Positions 33,494 through 41,046 of a stretch of 64,000 nt of DNA are shown here, in pieces. The notes under the pieces were generated by a model. It was not told the origin of the DNA, did no database searches, and was given only the letters and a program-made list of their open reading frames with translations. The position numbers and the translations under genes were made by a program. The stretch spans positions 1 through 64,000 of the forward strand of contig NZ_LWBP01000254.1 in the NCBI RefSeq assembly GCF_002078015.1. The letters are read 5' to 3'. The DNA is from Niastella populi. Lineage in GTDB: Bacteria; Bacteroidota; Bacteroidia; Chitinophagales; Chitinophagaceae. Position 1 is the stretch's first letter; the number at the start of each line of letters is the position of its first letter.

Positions 33494-35536
33494 CTACCCC
33501 TTCATTTCCTGCAATTGCTTTTGCAATGAAAACATTTCGTCGCGCAGGCGGGCTGCTTCCATAAAGTCGAGGTCGCGGGCCGCTTTTTCCATTTCCTTTT
33601 TGGTTTTGGCAATCGCTTTTTCCATTTGGGGAATGGTTTGGTAAACGACCTGCTCTTCTGCGGCAGCGGTGGCAACCAGGTCTTCGTTTGGCGCCAGCGC
33701 ATGCGGGTTGGCCGGGTCGTATCCTTTAATATCGAGTACAGAGGTTTGGGCAAACACCTGATCGCGCGATTTCTTCACCGTTTTTGGAATAATACCGTGC
33801 AGGGTATTGTGCGCGATCTGTTTTTCGCGGCGGCGGCTGGTTTCATCGATGGTGCGCTGCATACTTTCCGTCATATTATCGGCGTAAAAGATCACCAGTC
33901 CGTCAACGTTACGGGCAGCACGGCCTGCCGTTTGGGTCAGTGATTTTTCATTACGCAGGAAACCTTCTTTATCGGCATCCAGGATGGCTACCAGCGAAAC
34001 TTCCGGCAAATCGAGACCCTCACGCAACAGGTTCACCCCTACCAGTACGTCAATGTCGCCAAGGCGCAACTGGCGCAGGATCTCTACCCTTTCCAGGGTA
34101 TCTACCTCGCTATGGATATATTTTGATTTTATATTGATGCGGTGCAGGTATTTGTCCATTTCTTCCGCCATCCGTTTGGTAAGGGTGGTTACCAGAACGC
34201 GGTCGCCTTTCTTTACCCGTTTGTCAATTTCATCGAGCAGGTCGTCGATCTGGTTTACGCTGGGTCGAATTTCAATTGGCGGGTCAAGCAAACCCGTCGG
34301 GCGCACCACCTGTTCAACCACAACGCCGCCTGTTTTTTCCAGTTCGTAATCACCGGGGGTGGCCGAAACAAAGATTGTCTGATCGAGCATGGATTCAAAC
34401 TCATGAAAATTCAGAGGGCGGTTGTCGAGTGCGGAAGGCAGGCGGAAACCATAATCAACCAGCACCAGCTTGCGGCTTCTGTCGCCTCCATACATTCCGC
34501 TGACCTGCGGAACGGTTTGGTGACTTTCATCAATTACACATAAAAAGTCTTTCGGGAAGTAGTCGAGCAGGCAGAATGGGCGGGTGCCGGGGTAGCGGCG
34601 GTCAAAAAAGCGGGAGTAGTTTTCTACCCCATTACAATACCCCAGCTCGCGAATCATTTCAACATCGTAATTCACCCTTTCGTTAAGGCGTTGTGCCTCA
34701 ATAAATTTTCCAACGCTTTTAAAGTATTCTACCTGGGCGGCACTCTCATCCTGGATCTCGCTCAGGATCTGCGTAATCATGTCTTTGGGCGCCAGGTACA
34801 GGTTGGCCGGGAAGATGGCGGCATTTTCAACCATGCCGATCCGTTTACCGGTTTTTATATCGAGGGTTTCTATGGTCTCAATTTCGTCGCCAAAGAAGGT
34901 AATGCGGTAACCAAAGTCAACATAAGGCAGGTTGATGTCAACCGTATCGCCCTGCACCCTGAAATTTCCGCGGTTGAAATCGATCGTACTGCGCGAATAC
35001 AGGGAATTGACAAGCGCATGCAAAAAGCCCTGCCGGCTGATCACCTGGCCCTGGTGAATGCGAATGATCCCGTTCTCAAATTCAGCAGGGTTACCGATAC
35101 CATATATACAGCTTACCGAGGCCACAACGATAATGTCGCGGCGGCCGCTCAGCAGCTCGGTGGTGGCCTGCAGGCGCAGTTTATCCAATTCCTCGTTGAT
35201 ACTGAGGTCCTTTTCAATATAGGTATCGCTTACAGGCATGTAGGCCTCGGGCTGGTAATAATCATAATAGCTTACAAAATACCCAACGGCGTTTTCGGGG
35301 AAGAATTGTTTGAACTCACCGTATAACTGGGCCACCAGGGTTTTGTTATGGGTGAGCACCAGGGTTGGTTTTTGTACCTGCTGAATGACATTGGCAATGG
35401 TAAAAGTTTTACCAGAGCCGGTTACCCCCAGCAGGGTTTGATATTTTTCACCATCGCGGAGCCCGGCTGTGAGCTGGCGAATGGCCTCCGGCTGGTCGCC
35501 GGCAGGTTGATATGGAGCAAAGAGTTTGAAAGCCAT
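33494..35536 (-). CDS. uvrB: Excinuclease ABC subunit B
   Basis: A 680-residue nucleotide-excision-repair helicase-like protein that verifies damage and loads UvrC. Walker A is GVTGSGKT (37-44), the damage-probing beta-hairpin appears in SYYDYYQPEAYMPVSDTYIE, motif II is VIDESH, and the C-terminal helicase part has VGVNLLREGLDLPEVSLVAI and QTAGRAARN. The last 40 residues form the UVR coiled hairpin that binds UvrC. Length is typical. Confidence 0.97.
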   Translation of the reverse strand: MAFKLFAPYQPAGDQPEAIRQLTAGLRDGEKYQTLLGVTGSGKTFTIANVIQQVQKPTLVLTHNKTLVAQLYGEFKQFFPENAVGYFVSYYDYYQPEAYMPVSDTYIEKDLSINEELDKLRLQATTELLSGRRDIIVVASVSCIYGIGNPAEFENGIIRIHQGQVISRQGFLHALVNSLYSRSTIDFNRGNFRVQGDTVDINLPYVDFGYRITFFGDEIETIETLDIKTGKRIGMVENAAIFPANLYLAPKDMITQILSEIQDESAAQVEYFKSVGKFIEAQRLNERVNYDVEMIRELGYCNGVENYSRFFDRRYPGTRPFCLLDYFPKDFLCVIDESHQTVPQVSGMYGGDRSRKLVLVDYGFRLPSALDNRPLNFHEFESMLDQTIFVSATPGDYELEKTGGVVVEQVVRPTGLLDPPIEIRPSVNQIDDLLDEIDKRVKKGDRVLVTTLTKRMAEEMDKYLHRINIKSKYIHSEVDTLERVEILRQLRLGDIDVLVGVNLLREGLDLPEVSLVAILDADKEGFLRNEKSLTQTAGRAARNVDGLVIFYADNMTESMQRTIDETSRRREKQIAHNTLHGIIPKTVKKSRDQVFAQTSVLDIKGYDPANPHALAPNEDLVATAAAEEQVVYQTIPQMEKAIAKTKKEMEKAARDLDFMEAARLRDEMFSLQKQLQEMKG

Positions 35537-35579
35537 AATATTATATAGATAGGACCAGGAAATAAGTGCAAAATGTACA

Positions 35580-35607
35580 CAAATTTACCGCCTTAACCCT
35601 TTCCAAA
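35580..35607 (-). promoter_or_regulatory. Bacteroidota-type promoter of uvrB
   Basis: On the minus strand TTTG (plus CAAA at 35604-35607), 16 bases, then TAAATTTG (plus CAAATTTA at 35580-35587). Start codon 43 bases downstream. No obvious LexA-type palindrome overlaps it. Confidence 0.55.
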
Positions 35608-35812
35608 GTTTGATGGCTTTGGAAAGGGGCCTATATAGAACGGATCAGGCTTTTAATTGTTCAGGTATTTGAGCAGAATTAAATGCGGCTGGTGTTGGGC
35701 GCCCATTAATTCCGCAGGCGCCTGTATTGTCTGTGATGATCTTTTTGGAAGGTTGAATGTGCAGCGCATACTGCCTGGCGTTTCGCTGTAATCGGGCCAA
35801 CCGTACATAACG

Positions 35813-36265
35813 TTAAACTTTCCGGTTCAGATAACTGGTGTAGTCAGGAATGTTCACCAGGTATTCTTCCATCATCAAAGGCGAGGTGAGTATAAAATCG
35901 GCGGTAGCGCGGTCGTTGGCAACAATACAGTTCCAGGCAATGGCTACCCGTAATAGGGCTTTTACATCGCTGTCGTGCGGTTGTGCTTCCATGGGGTCCC
36001 AGAAAAAGATCAGCATGTCTATATCGCCGCTGGCTATCATGGCGCCAATTTGCTGATCGCCGCCCAAAGGTCCGCTGAGCAAGGCTCTTACCGGCCGGTC
36101 GAGCGCGTTCTCCAATAATTTACCGGTAGTGCCGGTCGCATACAATTCGTGCCTTGCCAATACGGTCTTATTAAACTCTGCCCATTCAATAAGGTCTTTC
36201 TTTTTATTGTCGTGTGCTACCAAAGCTATTCGTTTACGGGCGTTTAGTTTTCTGACTCTAAGCAT
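35813..36265 (-). CDS. mgsA: Methylglyoxal synthase
   Basis: A 150-residue enzyme turning dihydroxyacetone phosphate into methylglyoxal and phosphate, a bypass when glycolytic phosphate is short. Key residues are visible: His18-Asp19 in ALVAHDNKKKDL, the phosphate-binding ATGTTGKLL, the catalytic Asp70 in SGPLGGDQQIG and His97-Asp98 in DPMEAQPHDSDVKALLR. Length matches the family. It has no operon partner here. Confidence 0.95.
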   Translation of the reverse strand: MLRVRKLNARKRIALVAHDNKKKDLIEWAEFNKTVLARHELYATGTTGKLLENALDRPVRALLSGPLGGDQQIGAMIASGDIDMLIFFWDPMEAQPHDSDVKALLRVAIAWNCIVANDRATADFILTSPLMMEEYLVNIPDYTSYLNRKV

Positions 36266-36426
36266 AAACTTGTGTTCTTGGTTGAATTTATAAGGGGAAC
36301 AAGGTAAATGACTTTTGAAAAACTTTAACTCCCGGCGTTGAATTTTATTAGCGCTTTAAACGTTTTCCACATTCGGGCACAGAAATTGTTAATAGTGAAG
36401 TTCTTGATTTTGACCCATTAAATTCC

Positions 36427-37053
36427 ATGAAGAAAGGCGCACTGGTATATTTGTTATGCCTGCTTGTATTCGTATGTACAGCGCAGGAAGAACCAACGGT
36501 TTCACCGCTGGCCAACCATTTTCCTGCAGATACCTCAGGTTTTATTACTGATCTTTCATTAAGCATATTTGAGAACGCAAGGGTTATCCTGGGTTGGAAG
36601 CAGCCCGAAGATACCTCGCTTGCCTTTGCGGTTATAGAACGCAGCACGGGCGGTCGTAATTTTGAAGTGGTGGCTGTTTTAAAGCAATCTGATATTAGAT
36701 CCACCAATGAGTGGATAGATGAGGCGCCCCCGAAAGGACGCAGCCTGTACCGCGTGAAGTTTTCGGGAAAGGATTCGCAACCTGCTTATTCAAAATCGGC
36801 AGAAGCGCTTATTGCGGGTGATATTTCTTTCCGGTTCTACCCAAACCCGGTTGACAATATCCTTATCATACGTTCTGAAGCCTTACTCGATATTCAAATC
36901 GTTGATGCCATTGGCAAGCAACGCCTCGCTATAAACAGCTTACAGGGCCTTCAAACCATCAATGTAAGCACGCTTGAAAAAGGCATCTATTTTCTGCGAA
37001 TCAACAATCATACTACAGGACTTTTAACCCAGGAAAAATTGCTGAAGAACTAG
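36427..37053 (+). CDS. Secreted protein with type IX sorting domain
   Basis: A 208-residue protein with a signal peptide (residues 1-18, ending VFVCTAQ). The middle (about 40-125) looks like a fibronectin-III-type beta domain (ENARVILGWKQPEDTSLAFA, then VIERSTGGRNFEVVAVL). Residues 135-208 form a type IX secretion C-terminal domain: FYPNPVDNILIIRSEA, the IQIVDAIGKQ strand, LEKGIYFLRI and a final Lys-rich strand LTQEKLLKN. It should be exported across the outer membrane and anchored or released by the type IX system. No catalytic domain is seen. Confidence 0.88.
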   Translation: MKKGALVYLLCLLVFVCTAQEEPTVSPLANHFPADTSGFITDLSLSIFENARVILGWKQPEDTSLAFAVIERSTGGRNFEVVAVLKQSDIRSTNEWIDEAPPKGRSLYRVKFSGKDSQPAYSKSAEALIAGDISFRFYPNPVDNILIIRSEALLDIQIVDAIGKQRLAINSLQGLQTINVSTLEKGIYFLRINNHTTGLLTQEKLLKN

Positions 37054-37359
37054 CGGGATGAATGACCGATGTCATGCTCAACCGATAATAGCAGCTTTAT
37101 TGACACGCTGTTTGAAAATGTCAATAACTTTCCTGATACGTATCCATTCAGAAGGAACACGAGCCAGATACTAATATGTAGTAAATTGATATTCTTATCG
37201 TTACAGACATAAACATTCCATGTATTTATACGGAAAACCAGGTATTAAATCCACCAAATACCTTGGTATTTTTACTATTACCACAAAATGGTATTGCAGA
37301 TATCAGAATTCCCCATTATTTTTACCTCGGTTTTTCATAGGATATTGGATTTTAAAAGC

Positions 37360-37394
37360 GGGGTTGAATTTCTATTCAGACCCCTTTTTATTTT
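37360..37394 (+). terminator. Orphan plus-strand intrinsic terminator
   Basis: GGGGTTGAAT and ATTCAGACCCC pair (one bulge) around a TTCT loop, followed by TTTTTATTTT. Confidence 0.8.
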
Positions 37395-37525
37395 ATGCCG
37401 GATATGCGCAGGTGAGCATGGGTTGAATTAACGACACCGGCAATAATGTACCTAACACTATAAGCACAGCGCTTTATCATCCTCACCGCTTACCCACCCG
37501 ATATATATTACTTTACATAAGGTAT

Positions 37526-37560
37526 TAAAAAAAGATAGTCCCGGTTTAAACCGGGACTAT
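37526..37560 (-). terminator. Intrinsic terminator of recA
   Basis: ATAGTCCCGG and CCGGGACTAT form a perfect stem around TTTAAA, followed on the minus strand by CTTTTTTT. It is 104 bases after the stop. Confidence 0.9.
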
Positions 37561-37664
37561 TTACTTACTAACCCATATAATTCAACTGAACCTGGTCGGA
37601 ATCGGCTGTTAAAAGCTGTAATACCTTATTGAGAGTGGTATTACGCTGCCTGATCCAATATCTA

Positions 37665-38669
37665 TTAAGTTGATTGCATTTCTTTGATCTTTTCCCTGAT
37701 CTTTACTTCAATTTCGTTTGAGAGCTCAGGATTGTCACTCAATAACTGTTTAACCGCATCACGTCCCTGGCCGAGTTTGTTCGAGTCATAGCTGAACCAG
37801 CTTCCGCTTTTATTTACAATACCCAGTTCAACGCCCATATCGAGTATTTCACCGGTTTTTGAAACGCCTTCGCCAAACACGATATCGAATTCTGCGGCGC
37901 GGAAAGGAGGAGCTACTTTATTTTTTACCACTTTTACTTTTACACGGTTACCGATGGCTTCGTCGCCGTCTTTGATCTGGGCCATTCGACGAATATCCAA
38001 ACGAACCGATGCATAGAACTTCAGGGCGTTACCACCGGTGGTTGTTTCGGGGTTACCGAACATTACACCGATCTTTTCACGCAGCTGGTTAATGAAGATG
38101 CAAATGGTATTTGTTTTATTGATGGTAGCGGTAAGTTTACGCAGGGCCTGAGACATTAAACGGGCCTGTAAACCCATTTTGCTGTCACCCATTTCACCTT
38201 CCAGCTCGCCTTTAGGCACCAGGGCTGCTACTGAGTCTATCACTACTACATCGAGGGCGCCAGATAAGATAAGGCGGTCGGCTATTTCAAGGGCCTGCTC
38301 ACCATAATCAGGTTGAGAGATAAGCAGGTTGTCTACATCTACCCCCAGCTTCCGGGCATACAGGCTATCAAATGCGTGCTCCGCATCGATGATGGCGCAC
38401 ATACCGCCTTTTTTCTGGGCTTCGGCAATAACATGTATTGCAATAGTTGTTTTACCGGAAGACTCTGGTCCGTAGATCTCAACGATACGGCCTTTTGGTA
38501 AACCGCCAACGCCGAGGGCCGAGTCAAGACCGATTGAACCGGTGGAGATCACTTCCATAGGGTCCTGTGACTTTTCATTCATCATCATCACACTGCCCTT
38601 ACCGAAGTCTTTTTCAATTTTATCTATAGTGAGCTTAAGCGCTTTCGCTTTTTCGTTTTCTGCTGCCAT
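37665..38669 (-). CDS. recA: Recombinase RecA
   Basis: A 334-residue RecA. Walker A is GPESSGKT (67-74), Walker B lies in [12 protein letters not shown], loop L1 is [20 protein letters not shown] and loop L2 [20 protein letters not shown]. The C-terminus is shorter and less acidic than in E. coli, ending EKIKEMQST, as is common in Bacteroidota. Two good -7 boxes lie upstream and no clear LexA site is seen. Confidence 0.98.
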   Translation of the reverse strand: MAAENEKAKALKLTIDKIEKDFGKGSVMMMNEKSQDPMEVISTGSIGLDSALGVGGLPKGRIVEIYGPESSGKTTIAIHVIAEAQKKGGMCAIIDAEHAFDSLYARKLGVDVDNLLISQPDYGEQALEIADRLILSGALDVVVIDSVAALVPKGELEGEMGDSKMGLQARLMSQALRKLTATINKTNTICIFINQLREKIGVMFGNPETTTGGNALKFYASVRLDIRRMAQIKDGDEAIGNRVKVKVVKNKVAPPFRAAEFDIVFGEGVSKTGEILDMGVELGIVNKSGSWFSYDSNKLGQGRDAVKQLLSDNPELSNEIEVKIREKIKEMQST

Positions 38670-38693
38670 GATGAGTTGTTTTTATAGTTCTTT

Positions 38694-38736
38694 CAAATTT
38701 ACCGATTGCCAAATGTAGAGAAAATTATATTATCAA
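38694..38736 (-). promoter_or_regulatory. recA promoter region with two -7 boxes
   Basis: On the minus strand TTG (plus CAA at 38734-38736), 16 bases, TACATTTG (plus CAAATGTA at 38710-38717). A second exact box TAAATTTG (plus CAAATTTA at 38694-38701) lies closer to the gene. Both match TAnnTTTG; the first has the better -33 element. Confidence 0.55.
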
Positions 38737-38826
38737 CACTAATTATTTTAGTATTCCGGGGCTAATTATTTTGGGGTAGAAGGTTGGTGCGGGAGAAATA
38801 CTATATTATATGGATCAGTTGCCGGG

Positions 38827-38931
38827 TTACCGGTTTCCCGTTACCAGCATCTTTATATTCGTGCTGTTTACAGATTTCAGGAATCCTGACATGTTGGCCT
38901 GCCCGGTTACCGGAATACCGGAAACCGGTAA
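38827..38931. repeat. 12-bp inverted repeat flanking 81 bases
   Basis: TTACCGGTTTCC at 38827-38838 and GGAAACCGGTAA at 38920-38931 are exact reverse complements. The segment between holds further CCGG-containing motifs. It abuts the minus-strand terminator. Confidence 0.6.
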
Positions 38932-38968
38932 AAAACAAAAAACCCTGCCAGCGCGACGTAGCAGGGTT
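38930..38968 (-). terminator. Strong minus-strand intrinsic terminator
   Basis: AACCCTGC/GCAGGGTT stem, followed on the minus strand by TTTTGTTTTTTACC. No annotated gene ends here, so it implies a minus-strand transcript starting somewhere above 38970. Confidence 0.85.
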
Positions 38969-38974
38969 ACCCAC

Positions 38975-39043
38975 ATGAAATTTCTGAGAAAACTACTTCT
39001 GGAAAAGGCAATGGCTGAAACCATGCAGGTGCTAACAAAGTGA
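38975..39043 (+). CDS. Candidate 22-aa peptide between opposed terminators
   Basis: ATG at 38975, TGA at 39043. The peptide begins MKFLRKLLLEKAMAE and is amphipathic with a basic start. A plus-strand terminator follows 21 bases later and a minus-strand terminator lies just before the start codon. The layout resembles type I toxin loci with an overlapping antisense RNA, but neither promoter is convincing and so short a frame can occur by chance. Confidence 0.2.
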   Translation: MKFLRKLLLEKAMAETMQVLTK

Positions 39044-39064
39044 CAATAATTCTCCATACCAGTC

Positions 39065-39087
39065 AATACCACTTAGTGGTATTTTTT
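39065..39087 (+). terminator. Plus-strand intrinsic terminator
   Basis: AATACCAC, short loop, GTGGTATT, followed by TTTT. It is 21 bases after the 22-codon frame. Confidence 0.75.
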
Positions 39088-39385
39088 ATTCACGGTACGT
39101 TCTCATATGATCATTTGTTGTATGCTTACCTGTTTACCGGCAGCTCTGCGATGACAATGTGTTAATTACAAATTAAACACGCTGCTATCTGGTGCCTGTG
39201 CCGGCAGGCCGCTTGCAGCCGTTTTCGGTAAAATTCTTTCGCAGTCACGCAGAACCTGCAGCCGGGATGGTAATTTCGTCATTGTCAGATGCTGTTATCC
39301 GATACATATACCATGTATGAACCTCGTGTCATCCTTGTACCGGCCATGTGCCAAATGGTATACTTTACCAATGGAACACATATGT

Positions 39386-39407
39386 TTGACACATGGTTGA
39401 CACATGG
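39386..39407. repeat. Two direct copies of TTGACACATGG
   Basis: The 11-bp unit is repeated head to tail without a gap; two looser ACACATR copies lie within 50 bases. Its role is unknown. Confidence 0.5.
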
Positions 39408-39741
39408 ATTATGTCATTCATCCCGGGTTTCACACATGCCCGTTCCGGGTTTTTGGCCTTTTCAAATAGTAAGTGAAGTTTATAAGGAGTGATTTTTATG
39501 TAACCAGGCAGAAGCAAGTAACGATTATTATTGGCCGTTAGTTTGGTTTTGCAGGTGCCCGCAAATGAAAAAAGGCAAGGCCAATTATCCATGACTATTC
39601 CCTGCCATCTGAAGGTTGCATCTGTTAATAAAAACAGGCACTTTCTATTATATAACTGCTATTAGTAAAAAAAAATTTATTAAAACGATCTTAAATTCCT
39701 GATTTAAACAAATTTGAATGAGTGATAATGCGTTCAATCTA

Positions 39742-39749
39742 TACCTTTG
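39742..39749 (+). promoter_or_regulatory. Putative -7 box of the OmpA-family gene
   Basis: TACCTTTG matches TAnnTTTG exactly, 88 bases before the start codon, which leaves a leader of about 80 bases. A TTTG lies 25 bases upstream, a little too far for an ideal -33 element. Confidence 0.5.
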
Positions 39750-39836
39750 CGGCTGCCAGGCACAATACTTGCGTAAGGGGCCATTAACAATGAGTGGCCG
39801 TGCAGTATTGGCAAAACAATTAAAACAACATATTAT

Positions 39837-40703
39837 ATGAAATGTAAGCAGGTGTTATTTACAGGACTCTCTTCTCTGTTACTTTTTTCATGTGTTAGCT
39901 CAAAAAAATATAAAGGCGAAATAGCAAAATACGAAGCGCTGAATACTAACTATGTAAAATTACAGGGCGACCTGAAAGGCTGCGAAGACGCTAAAGCAGA
40001 ATATGCCCGTAATAAAGCAACGCTCGAGAGCGAGATCGACAACCTGAAGAAACAAAACGAGTTCTTGAAACAAAACAATTCACAGGCCTTAAAGCAATTG
40101 CAGGACCTGTCGGTTATTTCTTCATCACAAGCTGAAAGCATTAAGAAATCACTTGAGAATATCGGTGCTAAAGATGCGTATATACAGGATCTGCAGGCAT
40201 CCATGGCGCGTAAAGATTCATTGAACATGGCGCTGGTGATGAACCTGAAGGGCGCAATAGGCAACCTGGCCGATGAAGATATCAATATCAAGGTTGATAA
40301 AGGTGTAGTATACATCGATATCTCTGACAAACTGCTGTTCAACAGCGGCAGCTATGTGATCACGCCAAAAGCGAATGAAGTGTTGGGCAAAGTAGCCAAA
40401 GTGTTAAAGGCGCAACCCGATATCGAATTCATGGTAGAAGGCCACACCGACAATGTGAAATTTGCCAAAGGCGTACTGCTCGACAACTGGGATCTGAGCG
40501 TACACCGTGCTACTGCCGTGGTTCGCGTGCTGCAAAATCAATACGGTTTGAACCCTGCACATATTGCAGCTGCCGGTCGCGGCGAGTATTTACCGGTTGC
40601 ACCTAACGATACCCCTGCCGGCCGTGCTGCCAACCGCAGAACAAGGATCGTTATTTTACCGCAGCTCGATCAGTTCTTTAAACTGCTTGAGACGAAAAAA
40701 TAA
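39837..40703 (+). CDS. OmpA family lipoprotein
   Basis: A 288-residue lipoprotein that should tether the outer membrane to peptidoglycan. The lipobox LLLFSC puts the lipidated residue at Cys19. Residues 25-125 form a long coiled coil (LKGCEDAKAEYARNKATLES, then EIDNLKKQNEFLKQNNSQAL). The OmpA C-terminal domain occupies about 145-285 with LFNSGSYVITPKANEVLGKV, the peptidoglycan-binding VEGHTDNVKFAKG and DLSVHRATAVVRVL, ending PAGRAANRRTRIVI. Strong promoter box and terminator suggest an abundant structural protein. Confidence 0.93.
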   Translation: MKCKQVLFTGLSSLLLFSCVSSKKYKGEIAKYEALNTNYVKLQGDLKGCEDAKAEYARNKATLESEIDNLKKQNEFLKQNNSQALKQLQDLSVISSSQAESIKKSLENIGAKDAYIQDLQASMARKDSLNMALVMNLKGAIGNLADEDINIKVDKGVVYIDISDKLLFNSGSYVITPKANEVLGKVAKVLKAQPDIEFMVEGHTDNVKFAKGVLLDNWDLSVHRATAVVRVLQNQYGLNPAHIAAAGRGEYLPVAPNDTPAGRAANRRTRIVILPQLDQFFKLLETKK

Positions 40704-41046
40704 AGTAATGTGTTAGAAAACAATATTGGGCCATTCCGCTTAAGCGGAGTGGCTTTTTTTATGCAGATTATTGCAGGCAACCGGCGGTTCTCTGATAAAA
40801 AAAGCTATCGTGATGAAGTAATAAATTCTATTTTAATCCTCCTCTAATATGCCTGTACCTGAATACGGCTATTGATTTAAGTGATTTTACCTAATTTGTT
40901 GGATGATGTTTAATTTTATTCGAACAAAGCCGCCATTATTTTCCGAAACCCTGTGAATGCGATTAATTTGTTGCCCATTGATCATTTTTTCGAATGTGAT
41001 TCGTTTGAGTAACTAAACCCTGTAGAAAGCGCCCTAACCGGTTGTT
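40704..41046. other. Intergenic region after OmpA-family gene
   Basis: Contains the terminator at 40730-40760. Beyond it I see only AT-rich sequence leading to the hybrid kinase gene; no reading frame or clear promoter was found. Confidence 0.4.
40730..40760 (+). terminator. Intrinsic terminator of OmpA-family gene
   Basis: GCCATTCCGC and GCGGAGTGGC form a stem with G-T pairing around TTAA, followed by seven T. Confidence 0.92.

Larger units (their letters stand above)
37054..37664. other. Non-coding region between T9SS-substrate gene and recA
   Basis: No credible gene. An orphan plus-strand terminator at 37360-37394 lies 307 bases after the upstream stop, so either the sorting-domain gene has a long 3' untranslated region or an independent small RNA ends here. 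The recA terminator lies at 37526-37560. Confidence 0.5.
38670..39836. other. 1.17-kb gene-poor region upstream of recA and ompA-like gene
   Basis: Holds the recA promoter, a 12-bp inverted repeat (38827-38931), two opposed terminators (38930-38968 and 39065-39087) framing a 22-codon frame, a direct repeat of TTGACACATGG at 39386-39407 and the ompA-like promoter. No ordinary gene is visible. Confidence 0.55.

Noticed and set aside
34691-35326. 211-codon plus-strand frame opposite uvrB.
   Set aside because: Lies fully within a certain gene and has no recognisable pattern.
37220-37426. 68-codon plus-strand frame.
   Set aside because: It reads straight through the strong terminator at 37360-37394.
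38670-38760. LexA/SOS box upstream of recA.
   Set aside because: Only sigma-type promoter boxes are visible; no fitting palindrome was found.
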